From: an uncultured Peptococcaceae bacterium
GTDB lineage: Bacteria; Bacillota; Limnochordia; Darwinibacteriales; Darwinibacteriaceae
Assembly: GCA_937988745.1 (NCBI GenBank)
Contig: CALKAR010000180.1
Span: 1-5,101, forward strand
Direction of reading: 5' to 3'
DNA length: 5,101 nucleotides
Shown: piece by piece, positions 1 to 3,687 of the stretch
How the letters are laid out: each line of letters starts with the position of its first letter
Position numbering within the stretch: the stretch's first letter is position 1
Made by a program: the position numbers and the translations under genes
The notes under the pieces: model-generated
The model's input: the letters and a program-made list of their open reading frames with translations, nothing else
What the model was told of the DNA's origin: nothing
Database searches by the model: none

Positions 1-2
1 AG

Positions 3-164
3 TTGGTCGTCACGCAGCGATGGTCGCCTGCGTGGCCGGTCCGGATGGAGGCTGAGGTGTCGTTGTGGCGCACCGTCCGCGACTGGGATTACGGCGTCGG
101 GTTCTTATGGCGGGTGACGGAGCGGCGGGTGGAGCCGTGGATGATGGTAGCTAGGCCATGGTAG
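3..164 (+). CDS. possible 3' end of a converging gene, product unknown (partial)
   Basis: The frame starting at position 3 is open from the window edge to a TAG at 162-164, giving at least 53 residues with the gene's start outside the window. Its codons mostly end in G or C, and the peptide is rich in Trp, Val and Arg (for example RDWDYGVGFLW and RVTERRVEPW). Hydrophobic and charged residues alternate in places as in beta strands. I recognise no family. It points toward the minus-strand operon, so it would be a convergent gene. The hairpin just after its stop has no T-tract in this direction, so no plus-strand terminator is seen. A minus-strand reading is less likely because all three minus frames meet stops between 75 and 165. 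With only 162 bases, chance openness in GC-rich DNA cannot be excluded. Confidence 0.4.
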   Translation: MVVTQRWSPAWPVRMEAEVSLWRTVRDWDYGVGFLWRVTERRVEPWMMVARPW

Positions 165-170
165 CCTCGC

Positions 171-216
171 AAAAGACAACCCGCAGCTCAGCGGTCGGCA
201 ACGTCGGAGCTGCGGG
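171..216 (-). terminator. intrinsic terminator of the candidate small RNA
   Basis: On the minus strand the arm CCCGCAGCTC (216-207; the palindromic partner lies at 189-180) forms a perfect 10-bp stem with GAGCTGCGGG around a 17-nt loop. It is followed directly by TTGTCTTTT (179-171). A GC-rich stem plus a U-rich tail is a standard rho-independent terminator. The tail is interrupted (UUGUCUUUU) and the loop is long, so it may be weaker than the operon terminator at 311-345. On the plus strand the hairpin is followed by a GC-rich sequence with no T-run, so it appears to work in the minus direction only. Confidence 0.65.
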
Positions 217-236
217 CGCGAGAAGGAGGCTTATTC
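171..236 (-). ncRNA. candidate 66-nt small RNA with an anti-Shine-Dalgarno motif
   Basis: This is defined by its borders. A strong minus-strand promoter (272-243) predicts transcription start near 236, and an intrinsic terminator ends near 171. The short transcript has no usable open frame. Its first bases read GAAUAAGCCUCCUUCUCG and appear single-stranded, followed by the 10-bp terminator hairpin. CCUCCUU matches the anti-Shine-Dalgarno core at the 3' end of 16S rRNA, so the RNA could pair with GGAGG-type ribosome-binding sites. The operon upstream is full of these: AGGAGGC in front of the ssDNA-binding protein gene gives 7 continuous pairs with GCCUCCU, and AGGAGG in front of the nuclease gene gives 6. 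It could instead be an attenuated leader of a gene to the left, but no minus-strand reading frame follows at once. Promoter and terminator are seen; the RNA and its action are inferred. Confidence 0.45.
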
Positions 237-242
237 AGATGT

Positions 243-272
243 ATTATACCACCGGACTAGGCAAAGCGTCAA
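243..272 (-). promoter_or_regulatory. sigma70/sigmaA-type promoter with extended -10
   Basis: On the minus strand, TTGACG (272-267, five of six consensus bases) is separated by 18 nt from a perfect TATAAT (248-243). TGG stands directly before it, forming an extended -10 (TGnTATAAT). Predicted transcription start is near 236. The promoter lies about 40 nt beyond the operon terminator (311-345) and so begins a new transcript rather than feeding the operon. It is the best promoter match I found in the window, and it lies outside any supported gene. Confidence 0.75.
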
Positions 273-310
273 CCATAACACTTGCTGTGAATGGAGGTGT
301 GGGTTCCATC

Positions 311-345
311 AAAAAGATAAGGCGGGGGAGTCAATCCCCCGCCTT
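311..345 (-). terminator. strong intrinsic terminator of the replication operon
   Basis: The minus strand shows an 11-bp perfect stem, AAGGCGGGGGA (345-335) with TCCCCCGCCTT (329-319), around a 5-nt loop (334-330). ATCTTTTT (318-311) follows. The stem is mostly G-C and the tail ends in five T's, a textbook rho-independent terminator. The TGA stop of the last operon gene (333-331) lies inside the loop, so the 3' coding bases of that gene form one arm of the stem. On the plus strand the T-rich tail is poor (CTCCCTATGCTTCTT), so it should act mainly on the minus-strand operon. Confidence 0.92.
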
Positions 346-549
346 CTCCCTATGCTTCTTGATTATCGCCTTTGAATACGCCAGCAACGCACGCCTGGAG
401 AAGTCTGAGAGATACCCCTCCACATCCCCGTGACGTACCTTGCAGGCGTACTCCACGACCTTCCGTTCCCGCTGCGACATACGGATGAACAGCGGTGTTC
501 CCTTTGTTTTTAGATCACCCTCCGGTGTCCCTTTCTGTCGCCGGGGCAC
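331..549 (-). CDS. small ribbon-helix-helix-like protein, putative DNA-binding regulator
   Basis: This is a 72-residue basic protein starting at GTG (549-547). The start is supported by two GGAGG boxes in the gap behind the previous gene, the nearer (561-557) seven bases from the GTG. After a basic, extended N-terminus come a short strand-like segment (PLFIRM, 19-24), a helix (about 26-39) and a second long amphipathic helix (about 47-68, LSDFSRRALLAYSKAI). This strand-helix-helix order, with a polar turn and a Ser capping the second helix, resembles Arc/MetJ-type ribbon-helix-helix proteins, including plasmid MobC-like ones. Such proteins usually dimerise and bind DNA as repressors or accessory factors. 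The N-terminus carries a duplicated KGTP unit (6-9 and 16-19). It is last in the operon, and its stop codon lies in the terminator loop. Autoregulation of the operon is possible but not shown. The gene call is good; the fold is a pattern-based guess. Confidence 0.75.
   Translation of the reverse strand: MPRRQKGTPEGDLKTKGTPLFIRMSQRERKVVEYACKVRHGDVEGYLSDFSRRALLAYSKAIIKKHREKAGD
493..538. repeat. imperfect direct repeat within the small RHH-like gene
   Basis: Two copies of a 15-16 base unit occur 30 bases apart on the plus strand: CGGTGTTCCCTTTGT (493-507) and CGGTGTCCCTTTCTGT (523-538). They differ by single-base gains or losses that do not coincide with codons. In the protein they give a KGTP unit repeated ten residues apart. 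The repeat may be a remnant of a small duplication or a DNA-binding site; nothing in the sequence decides between these. Confidence 0.45.
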
Positions 550-567
550 TTATCCCCCTCCCCTCCA

Positions 568-1014
568 TCAAACTTGCAGAACAGAGAGGAGGGAGAGCAC
601 CCACTCAAGCTGCGACGTGTCCTGATCCCGCTCACGGAGAACCCGGATACGGTGGTTGATAGCCTCAACCAACAGCGGTGCCGGGACTTCCGCGGAGGTT
701 GCCACCGCTTGCTGCTGATCCGCCAAGACGACCGTGGTTGTGGCGGTGCTTTCTTCCTTGGCCTCAGTCTTCGGTGCAGGCTCTTCGGCCTTCGGCTCCT
801 CCGCGCTCTTCGGCTTGCGCCCACGCCTCTTCGGCGCAGGGGCCTCCGCTTTTTTCGGCTCTGGCGTTTGGGGCTTCTCTTCCTCCTCCTCGTCCACAGA
901 CAAGTCCTCGACCTCCTCATCGAGATCGTCTAAATCCAGGTCCCCGAAGTCCAGGTCCTCAAGACCCTCCAGTTCGAGATCCAGGTCCTCAGTTTGAGCT
1001 TGCTTCTTCGCCAT
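568..1014 (-). CDS. acidic low-complexity protein with AT-hook-like motif, function unknown
   Basis: A 148-residue protein. The chosen start (ATG 1014-1012) has GGAGG (1026-1022) exactly seven bases upstream; an in-frame start 17 codons earlier has no such site. Residues 9-46 are a strongly acidic run with Leu or Phe at near-alternate positions (EDLDLELEGLEDLDF, then DLDLDDLDEE), ending in EEEEE. A Pro/Ala/Lys/Glu linker follows, holding KRRGRKPK (62-69), close to the RGRP core of AT-hook minor-groove binders. Residues 110-148 look like an ordered helical end (LLVEAINHRIRVLRERD, then a Leu-rich tail). It overlaps the VRR-NUC gene by 26 nt and precedes the RHH-like gene by 18 nt. I recognise no named family. 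The acidic part resembles the tail of the ssDNA-binding protein in the same operon, so it may bind a shared replication partner or mimic DNA; this is inference. Confidence 0.85.
   Translation of the reverse strand: MAKKQAQTEDLDLELEGLEDLDFGDLDLDDLDEEVEDLSVDEEEEEKPQTPEPKKAEAPAPKRRGRKPKSAEEPKAEEPAPKTEAKEESTATTTVVLADQQQAVATSAEVPAPLLVEAINHRIRVLRERDQDTSQLEWVLSLLSVLQV
935..988. repeat. TCCAGGTCC repeats encoding Asp-Leu units
   Basis: TCCAGGTCC occurs three times in 54 bases on the plus strand (935-943, 950-958, 980-988), in the same reading phase. On the coding strand it gives the GGACCTGGA unit of the acidic (E/D)DLD runs. A fourth, eight-base version lies in the tail of the ssDNA-binding protein gene (1352-1359). 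The spacings of 15 and 30 bases are whole numbers of codons, which suggests growth by slippage or short duplication within the acidic segment. Confidence 0.6.
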
Positions 1015-1333
1015 CTTGATTCCTCCCCTTTCTAGCAGTATGCACATATTCGTCGATAACGTCAAGCACTTTTAACGCTTGCTTGACGCTACGCACTACC
1101 ACCACGATAGCTTTTCCCTTCTGGCGCATTTCCTGCTGTGTGGCGGCTTGTAGCGGTGTCAACCTGCCTCGGTCCGTCTTCACCTCCATCGCCACAAACA
1201 GCCCGCGGTATGCCCCGAGGATGTCTGGCACTCCCCCTGTGGAGTAGCGGGGGCCAGCGTGGTACTTGACCCACCAGCCCCCGCGCTTCCGCAGGGCGCG
1301 GAGGATGACGCCTTGCAGGTTAGCTTCCCTCAT
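989..1333 (-). CDS. VRR-NUC domain nuclease (PD-(D/E)XK superfamily)
   Basis: A 114-residue protein that is essentially one VRR-NUC domain (virus-type replication-repair nuclease). Key positions are visible: E3 in the first helix, the GVPD motif with D37 (34-37), the EVK motif with E50 and K52, and the downstream LTPLQ segment with Q62. The early GWWVKYHAGPRYSTGG segment leads into the catalytic core as in other phage members. Stand-alone VRR-NUC proteins are small, metal-dependent nucleases thought to cut branched or flapped DNA, and they are common in phage replication modules. Its ATG overlaps the previous stop as ATGA (1333-1330) with no clear Shine-Dalgarno, so translation is probably coupled to the ssDNA-binding protein gene. 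The last part (residues 100-114) is polar and overlaps the next gene by 26 nt. A resolvase-like role is inferred from the family. Confidence 0.93.
   Translation of the reverse strand: MREANLQGVILRALRKRGGWWVKYHAGPRYSTGGVPDILGAYRGLFVAMEVKTDRGRLTPLQAATQQEMRQKGKAIVVVVRSVKQALKVLDVIDEYVHTARKGRNQDGEEASSN
1037..1065 (-). promoter_or_regulatory. weak possible internal promoter before the acidic protein gene
   Basis: On the minus strand, TTGACG (1065-1060) is followed after 17 nt by CATACT (1042-1037), which matches four of six -10 bases. Predicted start would be near 1030, just ahead of the GGAGG site of the acidic protein gene. It lies inside the coding sequence of the VRR-NUC gene, so the match could be chance. 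Confidence 0.22.
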
Positions 1334-1818
1334 AGGTCATCGTCGTCAAAATCCAGGTCGTCGTCCTCCATCAGATCGTCCTCAACAACGTCCTCCTCCA
1401 CATCGTCTTCCTCGGGTTCGGGCTCGTTCTTGCCGTAGGGCTTGATGTTTTGCAGGATCTGGAACTTACCACCCTGCTTGCCCTCTTGCACCCTCGCCTC
1501 CGCGATGAGCGCCTTCCCCTCCAGCTTGGAGAGGTTAAGAGCCGCCGCCTTGTTGGGCACCTCGAAGCCGATGCCCTGGAGAAGCTCCCGCAAGGCACGC
1601 AGGCCAGGGGCGTTGAAGTTGTAGAAGATCGTTACCTTGCGGCCCTTGTGCTTCTCGGGAGCTAGCACGACGAACTGAATCTCCACACGCTGCTCGCCGC
1701 TTTGCGACTGTCCGGCGCGGGCGTCCACGATGCGGAGGGCGTACTTGCCCTCGGGAAGTACGTATGCCTCACCCGCCTGCTCCCACGGAACAATGATCTT
1801 CTTAGCTGCCGTCGCCAT
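1330..1818 (-). CDS. DUF669-like phage ssDNA-binding protein with acidic tail
   Basis: A 162-residue protein. The body (about 1-130) fits the phage DUF669-type pattern: LPEGKYALRIVDA (21-33), a polar SQSGEQRVEIQF segment, LAPEKHKGRKV (52-62), a Leu-rich helix ending in GIGF (72-85), a LEGKALIAEARV strand (99-110), and GGKFQILQNIKPYG (116-129). DUF669 proteins are taken to be OB-fold single-strand DNA-binding or annealing partners in phage recombination modules. Residues 131-162 are an acidic tail ending DFDDDDL, like the tails of bacterial SSB and T7 gp2.5 that recruit replication partners. The start is ATG with AGGAGG 11 bases upstream (1835-1830), a rather long spacing, inside the end of the ATPase gene, which it overlaps by 17 nt. 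Pairing next to a Sak4-like ATPase matches known phage recombination cassettes. The family call is by pattern only. Confidence 0.88.
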   Translation of the reverse strand: MATAAKKIIVPWEQAGEAYVLPEGKYALRIVDARAGQSQSGEQRVEIQFVVLAPEKHKGRKVTIFYNFNAPGLRALRELLQGIGFEVPNKAAALNLSKLEGKALIAEARVQEGKQGGKFQILQNIKPYGKNEPEPEEDDVEEDVVEDDLMEDDDLDFDDDDL

Positions 1819-2629
1819 CGTTGTCTTCGCCTCCTGTCAAGATTTTCCCGTAGCGCTCCATGATCTTGTCCCACGTCGGGTTTGCAATCGCCTTGGGCAT
1901 GACACCATACCTGTCCGCCGCCATTGTCCCCGGCCTGTCAAACGCCATGCGGAACTGGAGCTTCCCGTCCTTGTGGACCCGGTAGGCGTACCCGATGAGG
2001 CTCACAAGCCCCAGCAGGTAGCTCCGCACGGAAGGTTGGAGGTCGGGGACGTACCATTCCACCTCCTGTGTGCCGGTTTCCTCGTCGGGCGCTTCGTCTG
2101 CCCGTTCGTGGCAAACCCAAATCTTGTGTATGGGCAGGCTACGGTACATGGTGATCCAATGCCGCATGATGCGCGCCGCCCGCCCGTAGTCGTCCTGCTC
2201 CGCCTTGTAAGCGCTCTTGCGTGGATCGCGCTGGACCTTCTCCGCAAGCACGTGCTGGAGCGCAAGCTCCATCGCCATCGTCGCCGTGTCCCAGGCCACG
2301 GCCTGGAACGGGTGCTTCTGCGTCTTGAGGATCCAGTACCACAGAGCCACGTCGTTGAAGGACTCAACGGCCACCCGCTTGCCTCGGAAGCCAGGGAACT
2401 TCTGCTTGGTGATGATGCTGGATCCCTGGTCGAAGTCGAGGATGAGGATGTTCGGGATGCTCCCGAGGAAGTGGGTCTTCCCCCGCTTGGGCTTCCCGTA
2501 CACCACCATTTCCAACCATTGAGCGGCCTGGGTCGGCGTCTCGGCCTTTTTCCACGCCGCACGCATGGCATCGACGTCGGGAATCTCATACGGGTTTGCC
2601 AGCGCCGTGCGCTCGTTAGCCTCGGCCAT
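1802..2629 (-). CDS. Sak4-like / AAA_24 phage recombination ATPase (RecA-like P-loop)
   Basis: A 275-residue P-loop NTPase. The Walker A motif is GKPKRGKT (45-52) after a hydrophobic strand (MVVY). ILILDFDQG (61-69) follows, the early acidic strand seen in this phage family, then a Walker B-type strand AVAWDT (110-115, D114) and a sensor-like strand HKIWVCHE (168-175). The C-terminus carries the DRYGVMPKAIANPTWDKI segment (239-256) typical of Sak4/AAA_24 proteins. Such proteins are short RecA/Rad51 core relatives that promote single-strand annealing or exchange, usually alongside an SSB-like partner, which here is the next gene. The start ATG lies 14 nt inside the end of the nuclease gene; only a spaced GAGGTGG and AGGA precede it, so translation is probably coupled. 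Its last residues (GGEDNDGDGS) are acidic and overlap the ssDNA-binding gene. A packaging or helicase-loader role is less likely. Confidence 0.92.
   Translation of the reverse strand: MAEANERTALANPYEIPDVDAMRAAWKKAETPTQAAQWLEMVVYGKPKRGKTHFLGSIPNILILDFDQGSSIITKQKFPGFRGKRVAVESFNDVALWYWILKTQKHPFQAVAWDTATMAMELALQHVLAEKVQRDPRKSAYKAEQDDYGRAARIMRHWITMYRSLPIHKIWVCHERADEAPDEETGTQEVEWYVPDLQPSVRSYLLGLVSLIGYAYRVHKDGKLQFRMAFDRPGTMAADRYGVMPKAIANPTWDKIMERYGKILTGGEDNDGDGS
2602..2614. repeat. short inverted repeat at the nuclease/ATPase junction
   Basis: AGCGC and GCGCT flank a 3-base loop (2602-2614), just inside the ATPase gene and next to the nuclease stop. The 5-bp stem is short and has no T-run, so it is not a terminator. 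It may modestly affect coupling between the two genes, or mean nothing. Confidence 0.25.
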
Positions 2630-3647
2630 TCCTGTTCACCACCTCGAAGCGGTCTTTCAAAGCATGCTCGATGTTGCCGCCCTGGATCTCGATGAGGCAC
2701 AGGTCCTTGTACTCGCAATCCCAGCGACAACGTGTCCGGTCCAGCGTGCGTGGGTAGTAATCCTTTGGAGCCAGCAGCTTTGCCGCCTCCATCATTTCAC
2801 GCTTCTCGTTTTCCAACCGCTGTTTCGTGACCGTCACGGCCCAGCGGTCGAAGAACGGTTTTTGCTCCCTGGCGATTTGCTCAAGAACGTCCTTGTAGTC
2901 GTCTGGGTTCAGGCCGTGCTTTTGGATGGTGTTGTAGTAGGTCCAGTAGTCGGTGTCAATCTTGGCTCTGCTGAGGGTTCCGTCCTTATTCAGTTTTGGC
3001 TCTGCCGGAACACGGTCCCGGATGTAGTCGTAGTAGACGACCACCCCCTTGATCTTGTTGCCCAGTAACCTCTTGCGCCGCAGGACCTCCTCCATACCCA
3101 GCACGTAGCGCGGACCCTGGTTGTCCAGTAGCCGGTCCTCCTCGTCAGGGATGGTCCCGACGACCTTGTGGTCCATGATGACCACCTGGTTCCATTGATT
3201 GAGGAACACCAGGTCGCACTTGAACGTAAAGGGCACAGGCAACCAGTCGAGCTTAATGGTAATCTCCTGTTCCACCCACAAGATCTTCCGCATGATCTTG
3301 CGGTCGTGGTCTTCCCAATACAGCGTGTAGCGCTCGAAAATCTTCCATGCCTGGTCGGGCAGGTCTTTGCCCAACAACTCCTTCTCCTCGTCGAAGAGCG
3401 GGTTCCACCACTCCTCCAACAGTTGCTGGTGCTTGGCCTCGGCAGCCACCAGTCCATCCCGACTGTCCTTGATAGCGACGTAGAACGCCGCCAGCAGTTC
3501 GTGGATCCACGTGCCGCGCTCGATCTTCGTGCCCTTAATCCTCGGCACGTAGCCGCGAACGTAGCGGTACTCCGCCTTCTTCTGGCAGCGCTTGACGGTT
3601 TCCAGAAGGGTATGGCTGATAGTAGGTGCTATCGTAGCGGCAGGCAT
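2616..3647 (-). CDS. PD-(D/E)XK nuclease, Cas4/AddB/RecB-like, with putative 4Fe-4S cysteines
   Basis: A 343-residue nuclease. The start ATG (3647-3645) has AGGAGG (3660-3655) seven bases upstream; an earlier in-frame start at 3746 would lie inside the polymerase gene and lacks a ribosome site. Motifs appear in RecB-family order: RGTWIHELL with H49, a VEQEI strand (125-129), FKCDLVF with D145, the IMDHK motif with D159 and K161, and the QxxxY motif with Q177 and Y181. C21 near the N-terminus and C307, C311 and C317 near the C-terminus match the one-plus-three layout of the iron-sulfur staple in Cas4 and AddB, though the C-terminal spacing is CX3CX5C rather than CX2CX5C. It probably resects DNA ends, making single strands for the ATPase and ssDNA-binding protein encoded next. 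No CRISPR array or cas1 is in view, so a replication or recombination role is preferred over spacer acquisition. A hairpin covers its start. Confidence 0.94.
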   Translation of the reverse strand: MPAATIAPTISHTLLETVKRCQKKAEYRYVRGYVPRIKGTKIERGTWIHELLAAFYVAIKDSRDGLVAAEAKHQQLLEEWWNPLFDEEKELLGKDLPDQAWKIFERYTLYWEDHDRKIMRKILWVEQEITIKLDWLPVPFTFKCDLVFLNQWNQVVIMDHKVVGTIPDEEDRLLDNQGPRYVLGMEEVLRRKRLLGNKIKGVVVYYDYIRDRVPAEPKLNKDGTLSRAKIDTDYWTYYNTIQKHGLNPDDYKDVLEQIAREQKPFFDRWAVTVTKQRLENEKREMMEAAKLLAPKDYYPRTLDRTRCRWDCEYKDLCLIEIQGGNIEHALKDRFEVVNRNGRG

Positions 3648-3676
3648 GGTCTCACCTCCTGCCACTACGATAGCAC
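3626..3676 (-). promoter_or_regulatory. long RNA hairpin with the nuclease RBS and start codon in its loop
   Basis: In the minus-strand mRNA, GUGCUAUCGUAG (3676-3665) pairs perfectly with CUACGAUAGCAC (3637-3626) for 12 bp. One mismatch follows, then GGCAGG (3663-3658) pairs with CCUGCC (3644-3639) for 6 more bp. The 13-nt loop, AGGUGAGACCAUG (3657-3645), contains half of the AGGAGG Shine-Dalgarno and the complete AUG of the nuclease; the other half of the Shine-Dalgarno is in the stem. The hairpin fills most of the 40-nt gap after the polymerase stop and runs into codons 2-7 of the nuclease. No T-run follows, so it is not an intrinsic terminator. By analogy with phage translational operators over ribosome sites (T4 gene 43, RNA-phage coat protein) it may control nuclease synthesis. 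It could also be an RNA-processing site or, as DNA, a protein operator. Confidence 0.8.
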
Positions 3677-3687
3677 AATATGATAGA

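Noticed and set aside
291..309. Small inverted repeat ATGGA/TCCAT between operon terminator and promoter
   Set aside because: Only 5 bp around a 9-nt loop with no tail, so no function can be supported.
239..433. Plus-strand frame starting MYYTTGLG with AAGGAGG nine bases upstream
   Set aside because: The apparent ribosome site is the complement of the CCTCCTT in the candidate small RNA, and the ATG overlaps the minus-strand promoter. The frame then runs antisense through the operon terminator and half the RHH-like gene, so it is most likely a chance frame.
1015..1065. N-terminal extension of the acidic protein by 17 residues
   Set aside because: The ATG at 1014 has GGAGG seven bases upstream; the extension reads through that ribosome site and does not resemble the rest of the protein.
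1730..2695. Long plus-strand open frame of 321 codons
   Set aside because: It lies opposite the ssDNA-binding protein and ATPase genes, which have clear family motifs and ribosome sites. It shows no recognisable domain, so it is a shadow of GC-rich codon use.
2616..3647. CRISPR-associated Cas4 as part of a CRISPR locus
   Set aside because: No repeat-spacer array, cas1 or cas2 is visible, and all neighbours are phage replication genes.
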